Assembly: GCF_030704535.1 (NCBI RefSeq)
Contig: NC_081810.1
Span: forward strand, 5,179,501 to 5,243,500
Length of the DNA: 64,000 bases
DNA from: Vitis vinifera
Lineage: Eukaryota; Streptophyta; Magnoliopsida; Vitales; Vitaceae
Reading direction: 5' to 3'
Shown here: in pieces, positions 11,924 through 22,994 of the stretch
How positions within the stretch are numbered: position 1 is the first letter of the stretch
How the letters are laid out: each line of letters begins with the position of its first letter
Notes under the pieces: generated by a model
Databases searched by the model: none
What the model saw: the letters and a program-made list of their open reading frames with translations, nothing else
Told to the model about the DNA's origin: nothing
Position numbers and translations under genes: made by a program

Positions 11924-13465
11924 AAGGAGTATTGTTAATGAGCCTGGATGAGAATGTAAGATAGGGTAGCCTCTTTCATGTGCATTGAAGCAAATACTCC
12001 TTTTTTTTTTAATAAGTTCTGTGTTTACTGTGAAGTGCCATTTGACATTGCCAAAGCGATGCATTCTGTTATTTTGAGGCATGATTGGTTTTGCTAATAT
12101 TGTTTTGGAAGGTATCTTGGTAAAGATGTGTGGTTAATGCCACCTGAAAGAACAGAATGCGCCCAGGGTTTAAGCTGTTCAATGCATGACTGGCAGGGAT
12201 GTTTTATTTAGGGTTTATTTCTGATATATTATTATAACATAACTTTGTTTCAGTCTGGGCTCCTTCTTCCAACCAACTACTAAAACTTGTTTAATTGGAA
12301 GATCTTTTCAAGATTTTGGCATGTAACTTGTTCGAATGAAAGGGTGGTTTTTCTTTGAGAATGAGTGAAAAGGAAATGTGGCAACCAGTTAACGAGTACA
12401 TTGACGTGGCTGGTACCTCTTCAAGAAGCTCCTGTGCGAAGGAAGTTTCTTCATTAAAATTATCAAGCTACCCCACAATAAGTGGAGCTTGGAAAAGAAC
12501 GAGCCCAGGAGGAAATGGATTTGGAGGTGGGGAGGAAGCGCAAAAGAGCTGGGAGAGCATCAAGGATCAGTAGATCAGATGGAAGACAAGTCGCCTTATG
12601 ACCTCCACTGCATACAGGGTTTCCTGGTTTTAGGGTTACCACATCAGGCATCAACCATGTCCAAGGACATACTTGGCCTTTGAAATTTCGGCTGCACTTA
12701 AATATTGGCCCATACAATTACTGATGGGGCTCAATTTGATCAAGTAATCACCTGCATGAGCAACGAATTTTTTTATATTCTAACCCCTTTTTAAATAAAA
12801 CATTTGTTACAATTACAGATAGTAATTGTAAAAACAATGTCGGATTTATGACAAAGATAATTTTAAAATTTGATAGTTAAACTGGAATCATCTCCCCAAA
12901 AACAAGTATGACATTTCCAAAGTAATTTTTCAATTTTCGCATTTTAAATAAATTTTTTTTTTTAAATGCTGTAATTGTTTTCAAGACCTCCTTTGCAACC
13001 ATTAGACAGCTTTGATGTCATGTAGTTCCAGAAGGCTACAACTCCTTCAGATTGTTTCCCATCACAGATACCCTCAACCATTTGCACCAAAGAAGAATGT
13101 GACCGTATTTTCCCATTTGTTTTGGGAAAAAAAAAAAAACAGAGATATTTGGTCACATTCTTTAATTAGACAATCAAATTTGCCATGTACCCTCTACAAG
13201 GAGAGATTAACCATATTAGTGCTAAATGAAAGAGGGAAAAAAAGAGCAAGAAAGAAAGGAAAAACATAGGAACTGGGCTTGCAGCAAAATAAATTTCTCA
13301 AATAATAAGAAACTACCTTTCACACGCTAAAGCAAGTTTGAAAAGAATCACAATAAGCAAAAAATTACAAGCAACCATTATATCGTCATCAGAATTAGTT
13401 TTCTTCTTTTTGATTTCCAAGATAACATGCTGCTTCAGGCACCAATTCAGCAGTATCTTACCTCT
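11924..13465. other. intergenic DNA between convergent TDBD and RABE1 genes
   Basis: The first few hundred bases are probably the TDBD 3' UTR. The last 100 or so are the RABE1 3' UTR on the other strand. A 70-codon ATG frame at 12361-12573 (MSEKEMWQPVNEYIDVAG start) lies between. It has a Gly/Ser-rich middle but no recognised domain, and may be chance. Positions 12740-12970 are AT-rich. Confidence 0.4.
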
Positions 13466-16400
13466 TTAAGAACCACAGCAAGCCGATTTTTGGGCAGTTT
13501 GACCAACCCCGGATGCCTGGTCTGGTTGATTAATCCGAATTGCTGTGGGCTGCACAAGTAGAACCAAAGAAGTAAGTTCTCCATACTTGAAAATTAAGAG
13601 GTCCAATTACTTAGTTTTATCTCTTTTATCTTCACTTTCATTCAGAACCAAATACCTCTGCCCTGGAGTCAGTGTCCGCAAGCCTCTGCTTTATATCCCT
13701 TGCAATTGAAAAGAAAACTTCTTCCACATTTAGATTCGTCTTTGCACTCTGCCGTACACAAGATCTTTCAGCATACACATTGTATCAACAATCATGAAAT
13801 AGAAATGTTTCTACAAGCTCTACTTACAGTTTCAAAGAATTTGATGCCATACTCATCAGCAAGTGCTTGGCCCTTGGAGGTAGGCACCGCCTGAAGAGGG
13901 TTTATCAAAAGGATACGATCAAAAATGGTGAAAAACACTGATCTATATGCGTGCAAAAGAGGGAGCGGGAAATGGAGAAGTTGTTGGTTCAACAAAGAAG
14001 CATTAACGTTTTCTTCCCAATGCCAAGCAAAAATAAACTTTACCCTCCAAAGCCAGTATGTAGGATTGACCAGCAAACTTAATAATGTATATCAAATGTG
14101 ACAAATAAACTAAAATGTTACTTCATGATGGGAAAACTGACACCAGAACATACCCTTTTGCTTTCATCCATGTCAGCCTTGTTCCCTACCAGTATCTTGT
14201 TAACATTGTCAGAAGCATGTTGCTCAATGTTTCGAATCCAGTTCCTAATATCTGAAAATTGTAAGAAGCAAGTTTTATAAAAATCAATACAGAAATCAAA
14301 ATATCCAATAGTTTTGAAAACCAATGTGGTTTCTCAACCATCCACTTCAGAAAAAGCACCTTAAACAATATGCATAAATAGTGGGAAAGACAGTAAGCAG
14401 TAGAATTTCAGAGGATCAAATAGGTGGACACATAGTCCTTTAGAAATATGTACAGCTTCCCGAATTTCAACTGATGGAAGTGAGAAGGAAACGTACTGTT
14501 GAAAGATGATTCATCGGTTACATCATACACCAGCAAAATACCCATGGCTCCACGATAGTAGGCTGCCAAAATTAAAGGGAAGGGAGGAAAGAAGTTACAT
14601 GTGGGCAAATATGTGATCTAGATTCAAACTAGAGAAAATATAAGTAATCAAACATCATAGAAGCAGAACACAACATAGAATGCAATTGGTTGGAGGAGAA
14701 CCACTACAAGGAAGCACTGACTCACTTGCCTACCATCACACATTCCAACATGCTTGCCACAGTAATCATGTAAAAATCACTTAGCATTTGACACTCTGAT
14801 AGAGCCCAACCCAAAAGACTTCATGTTCAATATATCATCCAACAGGATTATTCCAACAACTTGATCTAGCACACTTCATGATAAGATTGTAGGTTGCATA
14901 TTTCCTGTGCACTATGGAGCATGAATGTGGTGCCACAAGGACTGATGCTACAATTATTAAATGAAACCTCCTGCCATTGTTGGAGAGTCTCTGGAAAGTT
15001 TCAAAAGACTAACATTAAAACAATCTAACAACAATTTGTGATACCATGTGATGCCCAGATGTCACACCTCTGCATCATCTCCTAGTGCCTTTGCTTCCAA
15101 GCCAACTTTTATGCTAGGGTATTATGTTTCCAAGCTGTTCCCAGTGTGGGAATTGTTCCTCTCCATTGCTAAAAGGTATTGGAGATGCCCATTACTGCCA
15201 CACTCAACTCTTAACCTTCCTCTCCAGTTACTTTACTTGTCCCACCCCTCCCAAAAACCAAAAACAAGTCAATTTTCCTCCTTCATCACTTCATTCTGCT
15301 TGGTACACTTCCCAGTTCAAGAACGTCCAACAATTTTTCTCGACATTTGGAGTGAAATGCATAAGATATTAGAGTTGTTTAAAAAGTTGGTTTTCAGCCT
15401 GGAGGATCTCCTAAGGTGGACAATACAACATTCAGAAACAATCCATCAATTTATTCTTCTACATAGCGACATACAACCAACCACAAGCTGGGAAGATGGC
15501 TTTCACTACTGCATCAAGCAGTTATCAAAATTAAACCAGATTCCATCAAGATAAGAGAACCTACCTGTTGTGATTGTACGGAACCGCTCCTGACCAGCAG
15601 TATCCCAGATTTGGAGCTTGATCCGTTTGCCATCAAGTTCAATGGTTCTTATCTTAAAATCAATACTGCATAAGTTCGAAATTGTGACTTTAGAAGCAAT
15701 TTTTGGAGGGATAAAGTTTAGTAGTGCACTTCTTCACTGAAACTTGGAGAAAACATACCCAATAGTGGTGATAAAACTAGTGGTGAAGGACCCATCTGAA
15801 AAACGCAAAAGAAGGCAACTCTTACCTACACCTGCAATGTAATGGCAAGAAACACTTTAATCCATACAGCAATCTTGGGTTTTCATTAAATCAAAGGCTT
15901 TAGATTCCCAGCTTTGCTTAAAGAGAAAGAATATTTGCAAAAGGTTGAAAAAGTCCAGGTCAATCAATTCTGCTTATGGGTATCATAAATCCATAACTAG
16001 AACTTGCCGATATGCATCATGGAGGAGCTAAAGTTTGCTTATATACTCTTCCACTAAGAGTTTGATAATAGATTGTTACCATGCCCAAGCATTCAAGTAA
16101 GAATATTCATCAATCATACTTGAAACTTCTGGACCAGATTGAACCTCATGCATTAATTTTCAGATCCCGCTATACCAGAAGCCAAGGTTAAAGGGGCAAA
16201 AGAGAAAGAGGAAGACAAAAACAAAAAAAACAAAAAAAAATGATTTTCCATAATAATCTACCTTTATTATTTCTTCATTAGGTCATTCAATCTCACAATC
16301 TAAGAATAAAAAAGAAATATATGTCGACCCAGCATGGTTGTTTCCAATCACCTAATTGCATGTGTAAAATAATGTGGCTTCCAAATTATTAGAAGCAGTG

Positions 16401-17744
16401 CAATTGCAAAGTGATTAACAGATCATACACTCTCCAGCTCAAAGTTCCTCCTCAATCTCAAAATTCGATCAATCATATATAAGCAACATATTTTAAGAAA
16501 AACAGAACCATGTAAAGCGAACCCCAATAAAACAAAGTTTAACCAATTCACAAATAATCCTTGTTGCCTTGAGTCTATAATCTTTAAAACAAATGTTCTG
16601 AGTTGGCATGCCACCATCAGATGTCATAAATCACCTTATATTACAGTGCTCAAACCTTATAAGTTACACAATGAGTACATATTTGTAATTAGTAATATGC
16701 ATTTTTCTTACATACATCCCTATAACTCCTGTTCTCAAAAGTATTTTCATGAGAATGGAGGGATGTTCTAGATGGATGACTGAACTTAAGAAATGTCCTC
16801 TTCAACAAATTATTCAAAAGGGAGACGGTAAAAAAGAAAAAAACATAAGGGGGAGAGATCTTCTGGAGCTGGCATGAAGCTCAACACTTTCTTTGCATCT
16901 GTAAGTTTCACAGGGAAGGATACAACCTATGCTGAAAGGGTGAAGGTCTCATGCTTTTTGCTTACAGGAGATTAAGATGGATGTGATAAGGACATTGTGA
17001 GGGATATGCAGGAAGATGGCAGGTAGAGTGGGAGTTCGTTTATTTTTTAAAAAAAAAATTGTTTTTGTCTTGCTTTTTCAAATAGACTTAAAAGAGCAAC
17101 TCCTTTTTCCATATGTAACACTTCTCATCTTTCTCCCCTTCCACCACCCACCCCCCTTCCCCCAAATGGGATTTGAACCCAAAACCTCCCACATTCCCAC
17201 TGTAGCCCTTTGCCACTTGAGTCGAACCTCAAGGTCTCTTGGAAGAACTTCTTCCTCTAAGAGGAGGTTCCCAACTTTATTGAGAGACACAATTTGTAGG
17301 ACCTTCTCCTTGAGAAGGCATCTTCACTTGGTCCAATAATGATGAGTTTCCATTTGCAGCGTTTAGACAAATTTTTAGTCTCTTATGTGGGAGAGCACTT
17401 CTTAAATATCAATTAGAACAACTTTTTCCTGGTTTTATCAGGTAATAGGCCCATTATTTCTTGTTGGGTGGTATGGCAGTAGGCAAAAACCCTTTCAGCC
17501 TTGCAAACAGCCAAAATCCAGCACACAAAAGTAAAGGTTTTTGGGTCAAACAGAACACCGAAGTATACACCGAGCATCAAAAGACACACCCAAAAAGACT
17601 TTCAGCCTTGCAAACATGTAGCTAGAGAAGAGGAGTTAGTAGAGGAAGTTATAAGAGTGTAATGGGAGGCTTGCTAGTACAGTAATGCCATAGTGTAAAA
17701 GTTCCAGCACTATATAAGTTTGTTTGTTATGCATGCATACATAC

Positions 17745-17790
<46 letters not shown>

Positions 17791-20700
17791 TTTAATAATG
17801 AAATAAGAGATTAAAGAAGATAAAAGAAAATGAAAGAAAAGAGTATCTTTGGCAATCACATTTTGAGCCTCCCAGATAATTACATCCAATGTTTCAAAAA
17901 GCTAAAGGCGGTCTTGAAGCATTTTGCATAAATGAGGCAAAGCATAAGCCTCGAGGCAGAATGAGGTGTTAGTCTTAACTTAAATAAATAAATAAATATT
18001 ATAAAATAAAATAAAATAAACTCAGAAAATTACAATAAAATTGAATAATAAAAAGACAAACTTCATAATGATAAAATTAATTATTTTTCATTGTTAATAG
18101 TTATAATTCAGTTTATTTTTCTCTTATAAAATTTAGCTCATGGTTTATTTTTCATTATTAATAGTTCTAATTTAGTTCATTTTTCTTTCATAAAATTTAG
18201 CGTTCTTTCATGGTTTTACCAAATAATTTCAATAATACTGTTACTACCATTAGGATCATTTAAGGAATATAACCATATCCAATTGCTATATTATCCTCCC
18301 CACTGGTGTTAATGAGCACCCATCCCTCTTTTTCTTCATCAGTCAATTGTAATGATATCTTTTTTTATCTATCAATAATTAGATTATATATGAGATCAAC
18401 CACTAAGACAATCAACAATTCTCTTATTCTTCTCGATCTCTCTTTTTACCTTCCATTTAAAAGTTAAGTAAACCCTTATTTTGTAAAAGCTTTAATCAAG
18501 TAGGGACCCAATACAAAATTCATGAAATCTATATCAAAAGTCTACAAAAACATAGATGATAGAACCCATTAAAACTTATAAAATATTGAGACTTGAGCCT
18601 CTTATAAAATATATACCAAAAGCCCACAAAACAAAGGCCAAAAATCCTTTGGATATTTGAGGCTTAGGCCTCAAAGTTATAAGCCTCAATTACCCTAACT
18701 GAGGTTATAGCCTCAAGACTAATTTGTAGAGCCTTTCCTTGAGGTGAGCCTTGAGGCATAAGTCTCAATAGCTTTTAAAACATAGATTACATCTAGGTTT
18801 TCTAAGCAATTTCACTTAGGTGAAGAAGAGAAAATAGAATCTTGGCAATTGCAGCAAGGCTCCTAGGCAATTAAACCCAAAATTCTTGAACAATCACATT
18901 TATGAATAAGGCAATCACACCCAAGATTATTAAATGATCACAATTAGAAGACAAGCATACCCTCAAAGCAAATATAATAAATGTTGAAATTTATTAAAAT
19001 TTCAGTTCTCCACCTTAAAGGATGATATAGTCACATTGGTATATATATGCTCTTATGAACTTCCGTAATTTCTTACCTTCCTCATAAGGATAGGAATATA
19101 TATATATATATGAAAAAATATATATTACTTAAAAACTAATGCTATTTGTTTCTAGGAAAATACTAAGAAAAGAAAATAAATGTTAATGAAAATGATTTTC
19201 TAATGTTTAGTCTTACTATGGACAATATGAAGGAAAATTAAATATAATTAAAAAAAAATTAAATTATGCATTCTCAAATTATTTAATCTTTATGTAGAAG
19301 AGTTAAAATAAGTGAAATGAGTTTGAAGTACCATATAAAAACAATTTATTGACTTTAAATATATTTTTTATTTTTCTTCATTTTTTCTTTCCTTCTACTT
19401 TTCCTCAAATTTTCCGAGAGCCAAACATGACTTAAAAGGAATTAAAACTTAACCAATATAACAAGAAGACTCAAAGAAATAAAAATTTGAAAAAAAAGAA
19501 AAAAAGAAACTACAACCTAAATGGAAGCTAAACAGAATATTCAACTTAACCTAAATTAACCATGGTAAGTCTTAAAAGGAACTTAAATCATCATTGGTGT
19601 CATAAATTAAGGTTTGGGTATTGGAATAAACTTTTCCCCCTCTCTATAAGTCTTCAAAGGATATTCCCAACAATGTTCCCCATCATGGTGTCTTCTAAGT
19701 TCATACCAGCCAAGAAGCTGATAACTTTGAAAAAGGAATTGAAGAGATGGAATACAAAGAATCTAGGAAGGATTAGGTTAAGGAAAGTAGGGTTTTTTTA
19801 GCATGTTAAGGGTTTGAACGATAAAGTAAAAGCATATTTGAAAGAAATCTGAATCTTATTTTTATTGCTCTCGTCCCAAAGAAAGGAAGCCCAGAAGAGC
19901 TCAGGGATTTCAGCTCCAACAGATTGGTGGAAGTTGTTAGGGGTGCTGGTGTCTTCTAAATAAATGCTAGGGCTGCAGTGTGCTTTTGTGGAGGGAGAAC
20001 AAATCTTAGATACAAGCCTTTATTGGAATGAAGTATGAACTATAAATTAAATATTATGTCTGGACTGATTTCCAAGTTGGACATAGGGTGTAAAATCATC
20101 CAATCTGGAGTTTTGCATTTTTTTTGTTCTCCAACAGATACAATCTGGAGTTTTCTTATTTTTCTTTTGAGGAGGCCAGGTTTTGAGAATAGATAGAGGA
20201 AATGCATATTGGATTGTGAATCTTCAGCCTAGTTTTCTATTCTCGTCAAGGGACTCTAACAGAACTTCTCAACAGCTCAAGGGATATCAGGCAAGGAGAT
20301 CTCCATTCTCTTTATTTGTTCGTTCTGGTGACGAAGACCATTTTGGGGTTCCTCTCTCAGGTCAAGATGAGGGTATGTTGGAAGGGAAGGGGCTGAGTTA
20401 CTAAAGAGGTGAGAGGCTCTTATGGGGAGAAATATAATTGGGAAGCCAGATTGGGGAAACAGTCAGCACTGTTCAAGATAAGTGAATGAGGTCGGATTCT
20501 TGTTGGGTGTGTGGTGTGTATAAAGGACCATAAATAGAGTCCTTCTTGAACCTTTTGGTTACTGCTACAAATAAGGAGGCCTGGTAATGGGGTGTAAGGG
20601 CAGGGTTGACCATAACTCTTTCTGGAGTCCTAGTTTCATTAAGCAATTTCAAGTTTGGAAGCTAGAGTTGGCTGATGAGCGACTGGGAAAGATCTATGGT

Positions 20701-22837
20701 GCTAGGGTCAGAGCAAAGGACACATGGTATGAGAAGGGACAAAGTGAAAAGAGCAGAGTTTTCAGCTAAGTCTTACTATATAAGATGTTAGCAGGAATAG
20801 GGGAATAAATTTGCTAGGAAGGAGGGATAGTGGACGGGTTTCCCACTAAAGTATCTTTCTTTGGGCAGATAGGATTTAAGAAACACCCATATATACACAT
20901 GTGCACACACATACCAGAAAAAGAAAAAAACAACACAAACAAAAAAATAAAAAATAAAAAAGTAAAAAATGAAAATACTAGAACTGGAACTAGAACCAGA
21001 ACTAGCAAGGCCCATCCGAGGTATTTGGGGTCAGCTTTAAGACCCAACTTTTGACAAAGTTTGAGATTAGTTTACCATAGGATCTCAACCTAATATCACC
21101 AAAACAGTGCCAAATAAGTTTTTTTTTTTAAAAATAGTCAAACAATTGAACCTATGAAAAATAACATCCAATTAGCAAACAGCTAGTTAAAAATGTATTC
21201 CAATTACGATAAATCTCAAACTTCTTCCCTTGATTTTTTTATTTTTTATTTTTTTGTTGATAGGCAAAAGAGCAAAAGATATGTTAAAGAGCCAAAAAAA
21301 AGGCTACACCAAGTACACAGGAAGCATACAAGTGTGCACCAAAGAAAAAACACAAAAATCCTCTTCTTAATGGCAACCTAACCAATTGATAAAAAGGACT
21401 CTTGCCCTAGGATTTCTAGAAACCTACAAGGATTTCTAGAAATGAATGCATTCAATGAAGTACACAGACTAATGTGTTAGCATGAACATCCAACTGCAAC
21501 CTGTGCTTTCGATAAGTCTAAAATGCTTACTCGAGCATCTTAACAGCCAGGAAGCACTTCTAACTTCCAAAAAGCTGCACCAAATGAAGTTGGGGAAGAG
21601 AGGATGGAGGAATGAGAGCACCCCCATCATCCTTGTTGATTTTCTTCTTTAGTATTTTGCTAATAGAACCTTGGCTCTAACCCATAGCCTAGGATGGCCC
21701 AACCTAAAACTCCAATGCAACATCCCCTAAAAGGATGCAAATGATGTCAAACATGGTTGAACACCATCACACTCTGTTACATGATAGTTTCTCTTACTCC
21801 GTTATGGAATTCTTCTTCAGTACCAAACAAACATATGTATTATATCATTCACTGAAGGGCCAAAGTATTAGAACTAAATGAAGCTTGCACATGAAGTCGA
21901 TGCCTCTGAAGAAAATGACCAATCCCTGGGACCCCAGGCAGGTGAAAAGAATCATGCCAGGACCTCAGACTCGAATAGATCAGTGACTATGACCCCAACT
22001 CAAAATAAACACAAAATGAAGTTTCCATAGAAGACTTCCAAAGGCCAAAACAATCATTTAAGCCAAACTCTGTTTCACTTTGAGACCCAACCTCCCTTAC
22101 TCGATCTACTAAACTTATAACCATCCAGCCACATCTCGCTCGACCAAAAAGTTTAAAACAAATTAATTGTTCAACTTATCAAAAATTAGGGGAAAAAATG
22201 AAATTTTCGTTCAATCATAGTCAGTAAATAACACACTATGGTTTTAGTGTAAAGAAGGAATAAAGCCCATAAAGTTTCATGCCAATTAGAAACATATGAC
22301 GCATACCAGATAAACAAAAAAAATAAAAATAAAAAACCCAACATTTCAGAACTCGTTGTTCTACAAGGCAAAAATAGGTAACCAAAGGCAATCAAGAAAT
22401 TCAGCATCAAACACCGAATGAGGTCAAACAATCAAGAATCCCAATACGTTCAAAGCTCTTTGACCCAAAAACCTCAAAAATTAGGTGAAGAAAATTTGAA
22501 CAGTCAACCAAACTAGATCCGCAAAGACACCACACAGCCAGCTCTGAAGTCTGAACCAAACCCAACAATAATCAAATCTTCCCCGATCCTAAATTCATCT
22601 AATCCTCACCAAACAACAACCAATGTCCAGAAAATAAAAAATAAAAAAAATTCCAAATTTAAATAGCGATCTGAACATTTTATCCCCGTTTGGTTCTCGA
22701 GATAATAAGAGAAACAAAAAGAAAAACAAAATGCGTGAAAATGGCTTCCAGTCTAGCCACGTACCGCTGTCTCCGATCAGAAGAAGCTTTATTAGATAAT
22801 CATAATCGGCTCTAGCCCTTGCTGGTGGAGCAGCCAT
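13466..22837 (-). CDS. RABE1: RABE1 (Rab8-type) small GTPase, eight exons, 216 aa
   Basis: Exons in transcript order are 22837-22765, 15831-15759, 15665-15565, 14562-14497, 14251-14154, 13890-13828, 13748-13656 and 13549-13466. All are joined by GT-AG introns in consistent phase and total 651 nt. The protein has every GTPase motif: P-loop GDSGVGKS (22-29), switch I with T47 and IGIDF, WDTAGQE (69-75, catalytic Q74), NKAD (128-131), ETSAK (157-161), and a C-terminal SACCGS whose two cysteines (213, 214) are the prenylation sites. Length and sequence match plant RABE1, which directs post-Golgi traffic to the plasma membrane. The start ATG is followed by the family-typical [19 protein letters not shown]. 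Intron 1 is about 6.9 kb and loaded with transposable-element remains, whereas the other seven exons fit in 2.4 kb. The TC-rich leader is a normal plant 5' UTR. Nothing suggests a pseudogene. Confidence 0.97.
17040..17300 (-). mobile_element. candidate tRNA-derived SINE in RABE1 intron 1
   Basis: On the minus strand, GGTTCAAATCC (17179-17169) is a good pol III B-box. About 30-40 bp upstream, AGTGGCAAAGGGC (17218-17206) is a plausible A-box. Order and spacing fit a tRNA-related head. A/T runs near 17045-17060 could be the tail. Target-site duplications and the family were not established. Confidence 0.4.
17735..17787. repeat. (CATA)n-(TA)n microsatellite
   Basis: A CATA tetranucleotide run passes directly into an AT dinucleotide run inside RABE1 intron 1. 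It is likely to vary in length between individuals. Confidence 0.95.
17887..18785. mobile_element. hAT-like non-autonomous DNA transposon, about 0.9 kb
   Basis: The element is flanked by identical 8-bp direct repeats ATTACATC at 17879-17886 and 18786-18793. Its ends are imperfect inverted repeats: CAATGTTTCAAAAAGCT on the left, and CTATGTTTTAAAAGCT reading inward from the right. Next to both ends lie repeated GAGGC/GCCTC words, as in the subterminal repeats of hAT elements. The AT-rich middle shows no transposase. An 8-bp duplication points to hAT; a 9-bp duplication with one mismatch (a Mutator-like element) is the alternative. Confidence 0.7.
19141..19432. mobile_element. MITE-like inverted-repeat element, family A
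   Basis: The left end GCTATTTGTTTCTAGGAAAA pairs with a right end whose complement reads GTCATGTTTGGCTCTCGGAAAA-like sequence. The AT-rich interior resembles the other family A copies. It lies inside RABE1 intron 1. Confidence 0.5.
19560..20400 (+). mobile_element. decayed L1-type LINE fragment with reverse-transcriptase remnants
   Basis: Three blocks in the right order match plant L1 ORF2. Around 19720-19790 lies [15 protein letters not shown] (the LK.WN..FG linker). Around 19850-19920 lies [19 protein letters not shown], the classic start of the RT domain. Around 20275-20325 lies [14 protein letters not shown], matching the RGxRQGDPLSPYLF motif. The frames differ and the RT middle is shortened, so it is a dead, internally deleted copy. 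It runs antisense to RABE1. Confidence 0.7.
21222..21350 (-). mobile_element. LINE 3'-end fragment
   Basis: Read on the minus strand it contains CTTCCTGTGTACTTGGTGTAGCC and runs to TGCCTATCAAC followed by an A-rich tail (plus-strand T-run 21234-21257). This is the usual wording of plant L1 3' UTR ends in my memory. Upstream LINE sequence is missing, as in 5'-truncated insertions. Confidence 0.5.
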
Positions 22838-22898
22838 CGATCAATATATATTAACAAACCCTAAAATTTAAAAACCAAATCACAAATCGGCAGAAAGT

Positions 22899-22900
<2 letters not shown>

Positions 22901-22931
<31 letters not shown>

Positions 22932-22994
22932 TCTCCGAAACTTCAACGGTGACCCAACATGGAGGAATCGAGAGGGAGAGGGAGAGAGAGAGAG
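22901..22994. repeat. GA/CT-rich microsatellite in the RABE1 5' leader region
   Basis: A GA run at 22901-22928 and a second GA-rich run at about 22968-22994 lie 65-160 bp upstream of the RABE1 ATG. On the gene strand they form CT-rich tracts, common in plant leaders and core promoters. Confidence 0.8.

Noticed and set aside
12962-13156. minus-strand frame with VEGICDGKQSEGVVAFWNYM
   Set aside because: It looks protein-like but is short, lies between convergent genes and matches no family I know; no splice context supports it.
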